64,000 bases of DNA from Chloroflexota bacterium (lineage in GTDB: Bacteria > Chloroflexota > Dehalococcoidia > UBA2979). Location: the NCBI GenBank assembly GCA_947479915.1, contig CANKAU010000002.1, positions 1 to 64,000 on the forward strand. Reading direction: 5' to 3'. A program made the position numbers and the translations under genes. Below the pieces are notes generated by a model. The model had not been told where the DNA came from, searched no databases, and saw only the letters and a list, made by a program, of their open reading frames with translations. Of the stretch, positions 23,726 to 32,500 are shown piece after piece. Positions within the stretch are counted from its first letter, which is position 1; each line of letters begins with the position of its first letter.

Positions 23726-24322
23726 ATGGCAATCGATCCGCTGAACCTCGTCTGGCTCGACCTGGAGATGACCGGCCTGGAGCCGGATCGGCACGTGATC
23801 ATCGAGATCGCCTCGCTGGTGACGGACGCCAATCTCGAGGTGCTCGCGGAGGGCCCGGTCTTCGCGATCCGCCGCACCGAGGAACAGTTGTCGCTGATGG
23901 ACGCGTGGAACCGCGGCACCCACGGCGCCTCGGGCCTCCTCAAGCGCATCGCGGAGGACAGCGTGGAGATCGAGGAAGCCGAGCGCGCGACGCTGGCCTT
24001 CATGCGCAAATGGGTGCTGAAGGGTCAGTCGCCCCTCGCCGGCAACTCCATCGCGCAAGACCGCCGGTTCCTTCGCCGCGAGATGCCGAAGGTGGACGCG
24101 TTCCTGCACTACCGGAACGTGGACGTGAGCACGATCAAAGAGCTGGTGCGTCGCTGGTACCCGACGGTGAAGCCGCCCGAGAAGAAGCAGGCGCACCAGG
24201 CGCTCGACGACATCCGCGAGAGCGTCGAGGAACTCCGGTGGTACCGGGAGCACATCTTCCTTCCGCCGGGCGCGATCGCCCCGCCGCCCGCTGACGGTTC
24301 GGGCGCCCCCGCCGCCAAGTAG
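23726..24322 (+). CDS. orn: Oligoribonuclease
   Basis: Orn degrades 2-5-nt RNAs, including pGpG from cyclic-di-GMP turnover, to mononucleotides. It is a DEDDh exonuclease: 'LVWLDLEMTGLEPDRHVIIEIASLVTD' gives the first D and E, 'LAGNSIAQDRRFLRREMP' the second D, and 'AHQALDDIRESVEELRWYR' the His and last D. At 198 residues it is slightly longer than E. coli Orn, with a Pro/Ala-rich tail. It is leaderless by the upstream hexamer. Identification is firm. Confidence 0.96.
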   Translation: MAIDPLNLVWLDLEMTGLEPDRHVIIEIASLVTDANLEVLAEGPVFAIRRTEEQLSLMDAWNRGTHGASGLLKRIAEDSVEIEEAERATLAFMRKWVLKGQSPLAGNSIAQDRRFLRREMPKVDAFLHYRNVDVSTIKELVRRWYPTVKPPEKKQAHQALDDIRESVEELRWYREHIFLPPGAIAPPPADGSGAPAAK

Positions 24323-24446
24323 CGCCGCACGCTGCCGCCGCTGTGGAACCGGCCGCCACGTGCCGATACTTCCGGCAAGGCGGCCTGCCGGTCGTCACGC
24401 ACCTCGGGCGCGGCCGATCACGACTCCGCCCGGACTGGGCACGGTC

Positions 24447-24941
24447 ATGAGCGCGCACCGAGACCTCGTTCCGGGCGAGATCCCCGTCTCGCCCGCCTAC
24501 GCGGGTGGTCCCCCCGCCCACGTCACGGTCGCCGCGCTCATGTCCCGCTCACTGATCACGATCTCGCCCGATGCTCACCTCTGGCAGGCGCGCGCCACGA
24601 TGTCTTCGCACGGCGTGCATCACCTGGTCGTGCGCGACCGCGGGAAGATCGTGGGCATCGTCTCCGACCGCGACATCGCCCACCGGCTGAGTCCGGCCAC
24701 CGCCCGCGGCGTGGCGACGCGCCACGAGGAGGAGGCGATGCAGCGCCGCGTGCTGCAGGTCGCCCATTTCGATGTCGTGACGATCCCTGGTACGGCGACC
24801 GTTGAGGACGCCGCAGCACTGATCCTCGAGCGGAACATCTCCGCGCTGCCCGTGGTGGACGAGTCCGGCGAGTACGTGGGCATTGTCACGTCGCGTGACC
24901 TGCTGCGCGGGCTCCTCGCCTGCGTGCTGCCCGCCGCCTGA
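24447..24941 (+). CDS. CBS-domain pair protein
   Basis: A 164-residue protein consisting of two CBS domains: 'TVAALMSRSLITISPDAHLWQARATMSSHGVHHLVVRDRGKIVGIVSDRDIAHRL' and 'QVAHFDVVTIPGTATVEDAAALILERNISALPVVDESGEYVGIVTSRDLLRGL'. Such stand-alone pairs bind adenine nucleotides and act as energy or stress sensors; the partner is unknown. The ATG at 24447 is used. No strong ribosome binding site was seen upstream. It stands alone between orn and the CoA-transferase gene. Confidence 0.88.
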   Translation: MSAHRDLVPGEIPVSPAYAGGPPAHVTVAALMSRSLITISPDAHLWQARATMSSHGVHHLVVRDRGKIVGIVSDRDIAHRLSPATARGVATRHEEEAMQRRVLQVAHFDVVTIPGTATVEDAAALILERNISALPVVDESGEYVGIVTSRDLLRGLLACVLPAA

Positions 24942-25024
24942 CCCTCTCGCTCCGGGGCGAGCCCCCGATTTGGCGCGCACCCCTCCCGTCCGCTAGGCTT
25001 CGGCGCGCCGAGGGAGGCATGTCG

Positions 25025-26320
25025 ATGACGAGCGCACCGGGCCCGGTTGGAGCACTCGCGGGGATCCGCGTGCTGGAGTTCTCGCAGATCGTCGCCGCGC
25101 CCTTTGGCGGCGTGGTGCTGAGCGACTTCGGCGCGGACGTCGTGAAGGTGGAGCCACTCGACGGCGAGTCCTACCGCGCCTCAGGCGCGATCGTGCCGGG
25201 CGAGGGCAAGCGCTTCCAGTCGCTGAACCGCGGCAAGCGCTCGTTCGCCGTCGACCTGCAGACGCCCGAGGGGCAGGCGCTGATCCACCGGATCATCCCG
25301 CAGTTCGATGCGGTGCTGATCAACTACCGCCCCGGCGTGCCGGAGCGCCTGCACATCGACTACGACACGCTCTCCGCGATCCACCCCGGCCTCATCTATG
25401 CCTCGATCACCGGCTTCGGCGAGAAGGGCCCACTGGCAGGCAAGGGCGCGACCGACCTCGCGGCCGGCGCGTACACCGGGCTGATCGCGGGCGACGAAAA
25501 GATCGGCGACGACGACGCCCCCGAACAGATGACCCCGGCGATCTCCGACTACGTCACGGGCCTGATCTGCGCGATGTCGATCACGGCGGCGCTCTACCAC
25601 CGCCAGCAGTCCGGCAAGGGCCAGCGCATCGATGCGTCGCTGCTGAACTCGGCGCTGGCGATCCAGGACTTCTACGTGATGCGCCAGGACGTGACGGACG
25701 CCGTGCTGCGCGACCCGATGATCGAGCGGCTGAACCAGATGCGCCGCGAGGGCGCGAACTTCGGTCAGCTCGTGCGCGCGCGACGCGACTACCGCTGGGC
25801 CGGCGCCGGTCCGCCGAGGCTGTACTACGCCGGCTACAACGCGAAGGACGGTGCGCTCGTCCTCGGCTGCCTCACGAAGCCAACACGTGCGGGCGCGCGC
25901 AAGGTGCTCGCGATGCACCACGAGACGACCGACGACGAGGCGTTCGACCTGACGAACGCCGAGGACCAGGCGCGCGTCACCATGTGGAAGGACGAAATCG
26001 CCGCGAAGATGATGACCCGCACCGTCGCGGAGTGGGTCGCGGACTTCGAGGCCGAAGGCGTCCCGGTCGCCCCGGTGCAGTTCCCCGAGGAGATGTCGGA
26101 CGACCCGCAGGTGATCGGCATGGACGTGATGGTGGAGTTCGACCATCCCGTCACCGGCCACCAGAAGGTCGTCGGCCCCATGGTGCGCATGTCCGAAACG
26201 CCGACGAAGGCCTATCGCCCCGCACCGCCATTGGCTGCCCACACGATCGAGGTGCTCCTCGAGTGCGGCGTCAGCACGGAGGAGGCGGAGCGGCTGCGCG
26301 AAGCCGGGATCATCCGCTAA
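25025..26320 (+). CDS. CaiB/BaiF (family III) CoA-transferase
   Basis: A 431-residue CoA-transferase: 'LAGIRVLEFSQIVAAPFGGVVLSDFGADVVKVEPLDGE', 'LNRGKRSFAVDLQTPEGQ', the catalytic Asp in 'GKGATDLAAGAYTGL', 'YHRQQSGKGQRIDASLLNSAL', and a C-terminal 'VPVAPVQFPEEMSDDPQVIGMDVMVEF'. It transfers CoA between carboxylic acids. GGGAGG lies 7 nt before ATG 25025 but only 1 nt before ATG 25019, so I prefer 25025. TAGGCT at 24994 is a likely -10. A NIPSNAP protein follows in 31 nt, suggesting a small catabolic operon. Confidence 0.92.
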   Translation: MTSAPGPVGALAGIRVLEFSQIVAAPFGGVVLSDFGADVVKVEPLDGESYRASGAIVPGEGKRFQSLNRGKRSFAVDLQTPEGQALIHRIIPQFDAVLINYRPGVPERLHIDYDTLSAIHPGLIYASITGFGEKGPLAGKGATDLAAGAYTGLIAGDEKIGDDDAPEQMTPAISDYVTGLICAMSITAALYHRQQSGKGQRIDASLLNSALAIQDFYVMRQDVTDAVLRDPMIERLNQMRREGANFGQLVRARRDYRWAGAGPPRLYYAGYNAKDGALVLGCLTKPTRAGARKVLAMHHETTDDEAFDLTNAEDQARVTMWKDEIAAKMMTRTVAEWVADFEAEGVPVAPVQFPEEMSDDPQVIGMDVMVEFDHPVTGHQKVVGPMVRMSETPTKAYRPAPPLAAHTIEVLLECGVSTEEAERLREAGIIR

Positions 26321-26351
26321 CGTCACACGAACCACGACTGAGGAGGACACG

Positions 26352-26672
26352 ATGCTGATCGAACTGCGCGAGTACACGGTGTATCCCGGCAAGCGGGACG
26401 AGTGGGTCAAGATGATGGAAGAGGAGATCATCCCCTTCCAGATCCAGAACGGCATCGCCGTCCTCGGCTCGTTCGTCTGCGAGGACAACGAGGGCATCTA
26501 CGTGTGGATGCGCCGCTTTGAGTCCGAGGAGGACCGCGTGGCGAAGTACGCCGCGGTCTACGAAAGCGACCACTGGAAGAACGTGCTGCTGCCGAAGGTG
26601 CTCGGCCTCGTCGACCGCGAGAAGCACCGCATCACGCGTCTGGTCCCCACGCACCTCTCGCCGATCCGCTAG
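26352..26672 (+). CDS. NIPSNAP family protein
   Basis: A 106-residue NIPSNAP domain (dimeric alpha/beta-barrel): 'MLIELREYTVYPGKRDEWVKMMEEEIIPFQIQNGIAVLGSFVCEDNEGIYVWMRRFESEEDRVAKYAAVYESDHWKN'. The molecular role is unknown; bacterial members often sit beside CoA-transferase or hydroxylase genes. GAGGAGG lies about 6 nt before the ATG. It is in an apparent operon with the CaiB-type gene. Confidence 0.9.
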   Translation: MLIELREYTVYPGKRDEWVKMMEEEIIPFQIQNGIAVLGSFVCEDNEGIYVWMRRFESEEDRVAKYAAVYESDHWKNVLLPKVLGLVDREKHRITRLVPTHLSPIR

Positions 26673-26698
26673 CGTCCGCCAGCACGATGCACACCCGC

Positions 26699-26720
26699 CC
26701 GGCGCCCGAGAGGGCGCCGG
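26699..26720 (+). terminator. Short hairpin between NIPSNAP and hydrolase genes
   Basis: 8-bp stem ccggcgcc/ggcgccgg with a 6-nt loop, 26 nt after the NIPSNAP stop and without a U-tract. It may attenuate rather than fully stop transcription. Confidence 0.4.
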
Positions 26721-26739
26721 TGCTGTCTCCGGAGTCGCC

Positions 26740-27375
26740 ATGACGCAGGAGTCGATTGCGATCCCGACCGATCGAGGTGACGTCGCCGCCCGCTTCACTC
26801 CGGCGGCCGACGAGACGAACTCGCGCGCCATGCTCCTCGTCGGCGGCGCGGACGGCGGTTTCGACGGGCCGGCCGAGGCGCTCTACCCCACGCTCGCAGA
26901 CGACTTCGCCGCGCTCGGCATCGGCACGCTGCGTGTGGACTTCCGGCTGCACCGCTTCCCGAACGATGTCGAGGAAGGCGTGCACGATCTGCTCGCGGGC
27001 CTCGCGTGGCTGGGGGCGCGAGGAGCGGCGCGCGTCGTGATCGTCGGTCACTCGTTCGGGGGTGCCGTGGTGATCGAGGGCGGCGTGCGCGCCTCGGAGG
27101 CGACGGGGATCGTCGCCGGGGTCGTCACGCTGGCCACGCAGACCGCGGGTGCGCAGCGTGTGGCGCTGCTATCGCCTCGCCCGATCCTGCTCATCCACGG
27201 ACGCGCCGACGACCGCCTGTCGCCGATCTGCTCGCAGATGCTGTACGACGCCGCGGGCGTGCCGCGCGAGCTCGTGATCATCGACGGCGCGACGCACAGC
27301 CTGCGACAGGCGCGCGAGGAGGTACGGCAGCGCGTCCGCGCGTTCGCGTGCACCGCGCTGGGGGTGGCGAGCTAG
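26740..27375 (+). CDS. Alpha/beta hydrolase, dienelactone-hydrolase-like
   Basis: A 211-residue small alpha/beta hydrolase. The oxyanion strand is 'MLLVGGADGGFDG', the nucleophile Ser is in 'VIVGHSFGGAVVIEGG', the Asp in 'LLIHGRADDRLSP' and the His in 'IIDGATHSL', so the triad is complete. The substrate is unknown. GGAG 5 nt before ATG 26740 sets the start. It is the last gene of the CaiB-NIPSNAP unit, although a hairpin intervenes. Its stop overlaps the stop of the convergent receiver-domain gene. Confidence 0.87.
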   Translation: MTQESIAIPTDRGDVAARFTPAADETNSRAMLLVGGADGGFDGPAEALYPTLADDFAALGIGTLRVDFRLHRFPNDVEEGVHDLLAGLAWLGARGAARVVIVGHSFGGAVVIEGGVRASEATGIVAGVVTLATQTAGAQRVALLSPRPILLIHGRADDRLSPICSQMLYDAAGVPRELVIIDGATHSLRQAREEVRQRVRAFACTALGVAS

Positions 27376-27776
27376 ATCCGCGCGAGCTCCCGCTCGCCGA
27401 GCAGCGCGCCGACGGACTGCCGCCAGTCGGACCGGCAGCAGGGCTTGGCCAGCACGCCGTCCGCACCGATCGAATGCGCGTCGAGCGCCTGCACCTCGTT
27501 GTTCGCGTCGAACATCGCGACGACCGCCAGATCGAGGCGCTCGGCACGCCAGGCGAGCGCCCGGCGAATGGTGGCGCCATCGGCGGCGGTCACGTCCGCG
27601 AAGACGGCGACGGGAGACGGCGCAGTCGCGAGCCACTGCTCGGCGGCCTCGAGGTCATCGAACTTCTCGATGGTGAGCGCGGGCTGGTCGGTCGCGGCGA
27701 GCGCAGCCAGCAGGCGCGCGTACTCCGGTCGACGGTCGAGGATGACGATGGCGTGGGGTGTAAACGGAAGGGTCAT
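27372..27776 (-). CDS. Stand-alone receiver-like domain protein
   Basis: A 134-residue single domain resembling a response-regulator receiver: 'HAIVILDRRPEYARLLAALAATDQPALTIEKFDDLEAAEQWLA', a possible phospho-acceptor Asp in 'VAVFADVTAADGATI', and 'GADGVLAKPCCRSDW' with the conserved Lys-Pro. The acidic pair at strand 1 is reduced to a single Asp, so phosphorylation is uncertain. It has no output domain and no kinase neighbour. AAGGA precedes the ATG. An alternative is a phosphorylation-independent REC-fold protein. Confidence 0.7.
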   Translation of the reverse strand: MTLPFTPHAIVILDRRPEYARLLAALAATDQPALTIEKFDDLEAAEQWLATAPSPVAVFADVTAADGATIRRALAWRAERLDLAVVAMFDANNEVQALDAHSIGADGVLAKPCCRSDWRQSVGALLGERELARI

Positions 27777-27899
27777 GCGGGGCGTCCTTGCTGCGGCGAG
27801 GCGTCTCGCGCCTCAACTCACGTCTCAGGTTATGTACCCACCATGACAGCCCCGGGGGGAGCCGGGGTGAAGATGACGTAAAGGCGCACGCAGGGGCGG

Positions 27900-28817
27900 T
27901 TAAACGCCGCCGAAAGCCTTCCGCAGGTGCGCGGCAGCCGTTTCCACCGCCCGCATCCCCTCCGGGAAGGCGTGCGCGTTCACGAAGAACGTGTGGATCT
28001 GCCCCGCGAAGCACTCCGAGTCCACCTCGACGCCGGCGGCGCGCAGGGCCTCGGCGTACGCGTTGCCCTCGTCGCGCAGAGGGTCGCACTCGGCGGTGAC
28101 GAGGTAGGCGGGGGGCAGCCCCGCGAGCGTCCCGCGGAGCGGGGAGATGTACGGATCGGTGCGGTCGGTGCCCGCCGGGAGGTAGTGATCCCAGAACCAG
28201 GCCATCGCCTCCGGCGTGAGGCCGAAGGTGCGGTTCACGCGGAACGATTCGGTGTTCATCGCGGCGTCGCAGACCGGGTAGATCAGCACCTGGAACGCGA
28301 GGCTGATCCCGGCGCGGTCGCGCGCCATCGCGGCGACCACCGTCGCGAGGGTGCCTCCGGCGGAGTCGCCGCCGACCGCGATCCTGGTGGAGTCGCCGCC
28401 GAAGCGCTTCGCGTTCTGGTATGCCCACACCAGCGCGGCGTAGGAGTCATCGCGCCCCGCGGGGTACTGGTGCTCCGGCGCGAGTCGGTAGTCAACGGAG
28501 ATGACGATGCACTGCCCGAGGCTCGCGAGCCGTCGCGCGGTCGAGTCGGCGAGGTCGAGCGTGCCGATGACCCAGCCGCCGCCGTGGTACCAGAGCAGGA
28601 TCGGCAGGTTGGTCTCAGCGCTGGGCCAGTAAATGCGCACCGGGACGGGGCCGTCCGGGCCAGCGATCTCCATGTCCTCCACACGATGCACCTCGGGCCC
28701 GGCGGGCCCGGGCTTCCGCGTCGCGCGGACCGCCTCGGGAGTGCTTTCCTGCATCGGTGGGAGGCCGGCGGCGGCGAGCGTGTCGAGCCACTGCTGCGCG
28801 ATCGGGTCAATGGCCAT
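27900..28817 (-). CDS. HSL-family (family IV) esterase/lipase
   Basis: A 305-residue hormone-sensitive-lipase-type esterase. The oxyanion motif is 'LLWYHGGGWVIGTLD', then 'VDYRLAPEHQYPAGRDD', the nucleophile Ser in 'VGGDSAGGTLATVVAA', the Asp in 'AECDPLRDEGNAYAEAL' and the His in 'GQIHTFFVNAHAFPEG'. It hydrolyses short-chain esters. GGAGGGGG lies 5 nt before ATG 28817. No signal peptide is present, so it is cytosolic. It is monocistronic; the 123-nt gap downstream of it holds no recognised element. Confidence 0.93.
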   Translation of the reverse strand: MAIDPIAQQWLDTLAAAGLPPMQESTPEAVRATRKPGPAGPEVHRVEDMEIAGPDGPVPVRIYWPSAETNLPILLWYHGGGWVIGTLDLADSTARRLASLGQCIVISVDYRLAPEHQYPAGRDDSYAALVWAYQNAKRFGGDSTRIAVGGDSAGGTLATVVAAMARDRAGISLAFQVLIYPVCDAAMNTESFRVNRTFGLTPEAMAWFWDHYLPAGTDRTDPYISPLRGTLAGLPPAYLVTAECDPLRDEGNAYAEALRAAGVEVDSECFAGQIHTFFVNAHAFPEGMRAVETAAAHLRKAFGGV

Positions 28818-28900
28818 GCGTCCCCCTCCGAGGTGCGTGTGCGGTGCCCCGGACGATACCCGCGCGCACCTCGCGCTGTCACGTGCTGTGTCCGAGGGCG

Positions 28901-29449
28901 CTAGACGCGGTCGAGCGGCTCGTGCGGCGGCGCGGGGAGTTCGACGCGGATCACGTCTCCGGGGCGCACCCAGCCATCGGCGATCACAACGCTCATGACG
29001 CCGGCCTTGCGGATCAGGCGCCCCTGGTCGTCGCGGTCAAGGACAGCGGCCATCAGCCCCGGCTGGAGATCCTCGAGCTGCGTGCACGGGTTGCGGAGGC
29101 CGGTCACCTCGATGACGGCGGAGTCGCCAATCAGCAGGCGCGCGCCGCGCGGAAGGTCGAGGAGTGCGAGATCGCGCGTGGTGATGTTCTCGCCCATCAC
29201 GCCGGGAGCGACGTGGAACCCGGCCGCCCGGAGCGCCTCGATCAGTTCGAGGTGGATGAGGTGAACCTGCCGGAGATTCGGCTGGCTGGGGTCCTGGGCG
29301 GCACGCGAGCGGTGCTGCACCGTCGCGCCCGCGTGCGCGTCGCCCTCGACCCCGTGCCCGGCTATGAGGCGGATCGCGTCCTGCTCCGGCTTCGACATCG
29401 TGTGTGCCGGGCTGAGATGCACCGAGTCGACCAAGCCCTCGTCCGTCAT
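28901..29449 (-). CDS. MOSC domain protein (YiiM-like)
   Basis: A 182-residue MOSC domain, the fold that terminates Moco sulfurases and also occurs in YiiM/YuaD proteins: 'GHGVEGDAHAGATVQHRSRAAQDPSQPNLRQVHLIHLELIEALRAAG', 'PGVMGENITTRDLALLDLPRGARLLIGDSAVIEVTGLRNPCTQLEDLQPGLM', and 'IADGWVRPGDVIRVELP'. The invariant Cys in 'RNPCTQLE' is present. It may handle sulfur for or bind molybdenum cofactor, or act in N-hydroxylated-substrate detoxification; this is not resolvable here. GGAG precedes the ATG. Confidence 0.88.
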   Translation of the reverse strand: MTDEGLVDSVHLSPAHTMSKPEQDAIRLIAGHGVEGDAHAGATVQHRSRAAQDPSQPNLRQVHLIHLELIEALRAAGFHVAPGVMGENITTRDLALLDLPRGARLLIGDSAVIEVTGLRNPCTQLEDLQPGLMAAVLDRDDQGRLIRKAGVMSVVIADGWVRPGDVIRVELPAPPHEPLDRV

Positions 29450-29499
29450 GTGCGTCTCCGTCCACCGCCATCATGCCACGAGAGCCTCGACGCGCGGCG

Positions 29500-29505
29500 T
29501 ACGCT
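29500..29505 (+). promoter_or_regulatory. -10 hexamer TACGCT, leaderless start
   Basis: TACGCT is followed by 7 nt (ggatcgc) and the ATG at 29513, with no ribosome binding site. Confidence 0.5.
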
Positions 29506-29512
29506 GGATCGC

Positions 29513-32500
29513 ATGGCGGAGAACAGCGGCAGCGTCGAGGCGGGCGCGTACCCGGGTGCGTTCCACCCGGCTGTTCGCACGTGGTTCGAGCGGCGCTTCG
29601 GCGCGCCGACCGACGCGCAGGCGGCGGGCTGGCCGCACATCGCGGCACATGAGGACACACTCCTCGCCGCGCCCACCGGCTCCGGCAAGACGCTTGCGGC
29701 GTTCCTCGTCGGCATCGACTCGCTGATCCGGCAGGCCGAGGCGGGGATGGGGCACCCGGGCACCTCGATCGTGTACGTGTCGCCGCTGAAGGCGCTGTCG
29801 AACGACATCCAGCGCAACCTGCAGCAGCCGCTCGAAGAGATCCGCGCGGTCGCCGAGGAACTCGGCTTCGACCTGCCGCCGATCACCGTCGGGCTGCGCA
29901 CCGGCGATACGCCGGCCAGCGAACGGCAGGCGCTGGTCCGCCGTCCCCCGCACATCCTGGTCACCACGCCGGAGTCGCTGTACCTGATGGTCACCGCGGA
30001 GCGCGCGCGGGCCACGCTGACCGGCGTCCGCACCGTAATCGTGGACGAGATCCACGCGCTTGCCCGCGACCGTCGAGGCTCCCACCTCGCGCTGACACTG
30101 GCCCGCCTCGACCACGTGGTGACGGGCGCGGGGATGTCGCGCCCCGCGCGCGTGGGGCTGTCCGCGACGCAGCGACCGATGACGGAGATCGCACGCTTCC
30201 TCGTCGGCACGGCAAACGGCGCCGAGCGGCCGTGCGAGGTCGTGGACCTCGGCCACCAGCGTGACCTGGAGCTGCACGTCGAGGTGCCGCCGAGCGACCT
30301 CGAGGCGGTGATGCCAAAGGAGCAGTGGGCGGACGTCTACAACCGGCTAGCCGCGCTCGTCATGGAGCACCGCACCACGCTGATCTTCGTCAACACGCGC
30401 ACCCACTCCGAGAAGATCGCGCACGAACTGGCCGAGCGGCTCGGCGAGGACGCCGTAAGCGCGCACCACGGTTCGCTGTCACGCGAACGCCGACAGCGCG
30501 TCGAGGAGCGACTGAAGTCGGGCGACCTGCGAGCGCTGGTCGCAACGGCCTCGCTGGAGCTGGGCATCGATATCGGTGCGATCGATCTCGTGTGCCAGGT
30601 CGGCTCGCCGAGGAGCATCGCGACGTTCCTGCAGCGCATCGGCCGGTCGGGGCACGCGCTCGGGCTGCGGCCGCACGGGCGCCTGTTTCCGACGACGCGC
30701 GACGAGCTGATCGAGTGCGCCGCGCTGGTACGCGGCGTGCGCGCAGGACACCTCGACCGCGTGGTGCAGCCGATCGCGCCGCTCGATGTCCTCGCGCAGC
30801 AGATCGTCGCCGAGGTGGCGTGCGAGGACTGGCGCGAGGACACCCTGTACGACCTCGTGCGTGGCGCGGCGCCGTTCGCGGCGCTCTCGCGCGAGACGTT
30901 CGACGAGGTCGTGGAGATGCAGGCAACGGGTGTCGGCGACGGCGCGGGGCGATCGCCAGCGCTGCTGCATCGCGACCGCGTCCACGGCATAGTCCGCCCG
31001 AGGCGCGCGGCGCGGCTCACCGCGATCACCAACGGCGGCACCATCCCCGAGCTTGGCGACTACCGCGTCGTCACGGAGCCCGAAGGCATCTTCGTCGGCA
31101 CGCTGAATGAGGACTTCGCGATGGAGTCGCGCGGCGGCGACATCTTCACGCTCGGCACCACGTCGTGGCGGATCGCGCGGGTGGAGCCCTCGACGGTGAG
31201 GGTGACGGATGCGCACGGCGCGCCGCCGACGATCCCGTTCTGGCTGGGCGAGGCGCCCGGCCGCACCCGCGAGCTGTCCGAGGAAGTCGGGCTGTTGCGC
31301 CGCGACATCGCGGCGGGCCTCGGCGACCGACCGGCCCTCGACGCGCGGCTCATGGCGGAGTGCGCGCTGCCGCTGGCCGGAGCGCAGCAGATGGCGGACT
31401 ACATCCGCGCGACGCGAGACGGCCTGGGCGTCGTGCCCAGCGACACGGACGTGGTCTTCGAGCGGTTCTTCGACGAATCGGGTGGGATGCAGCTCGTGGT
31501 GCATGCGCCGTTCGGTATGCGCGTGAACCGCGCGTGGGGGCTGGCGCTGCGCAAGCGCTTCTGCGTCGCCTTCGACTTCGAGCTGCAGGCGGCGGCGAAT
31601 GACGACGCGATCCTGCTCTCCACCGGCATGGCCCACGCGTGGCCCCTCGAAGAGGCGTTCGACTGGGTCACGTCCCGCAACGCCGAGGAGTCCGTGCGCC
31701 AGTCAGTGTTCTACGTGCCGCTGTTCCCCACGCGCTGGCGCTGGAACATCACGCGCGCCCTCGCACTGTCCAGACAGCGCGGCGGCAAGCGCGTGCCGCC
31801 GTTCATCCAGCGGATGCGCGCCGATGATCTGATGGCGGCGGTGTTCCCGGAGCAGATCGGCTGCCAGGAGAATCTGGACGGTCCGCTGACGCTGCCGGAC
31901 CACCCGCTGATGCGCCAGACGATGGAGGACTGCCTGCGCGAGGCGATGGATGTCGATGGCCTCGTGGATGTCCTGGCGGGCGTCGACGCCGCACGCATCC
32001 ACTACCACGCGCGCGACACCGTGGAGCCCAGTCCCATGGCGCACGAGATCGTCACCGGCAAGCCATACACCTACCTCGACAACGCACCGATCGAGGAGCG
32101 GCGCACTCGCGCCGTCTCGCTGCGGCGCACGCTGCCCGCCGACGCGCGCGACCTCGCTGCGCTCGACCCGGAGGCGATCGCCCGCGTCGCCGACGAAGCG
32201 TGGCCGGAAGCCCGCAACGCCGAGGAAGTGCACGACGCGCTGCTCGGCTTCGTCGCGATCGCGGAGCCGTTCGTCCGCGACTGGCGCGACCACCTGCACG
32301 CCCTTGCCGCCGAAGATCGCGCGGCCTCGTTCGTCCTCGACGGCACGCGCTACTGGTTCCCGGTCGAGCACCTCGACGCGGTGCGGCTGCTGTACACCAA
32401 CGCCGCGGCCGAGGCGCACGTCCCCGCCGCAGCGCTGCTCCCCGTCGAGCATCGCGAGGCGGCGCGCATCCTGCTGCTGCGCGGCCACGCGGAGTGCCTC

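Noticed and set aside
28757-29512. N-terminal ~250-residue extension of the Lhr ORF
   Set aside because: It is a shadow of the MOSC gene on the other strand. Lhr homologues begin near the chosen ATG, which also carries a promoter box.
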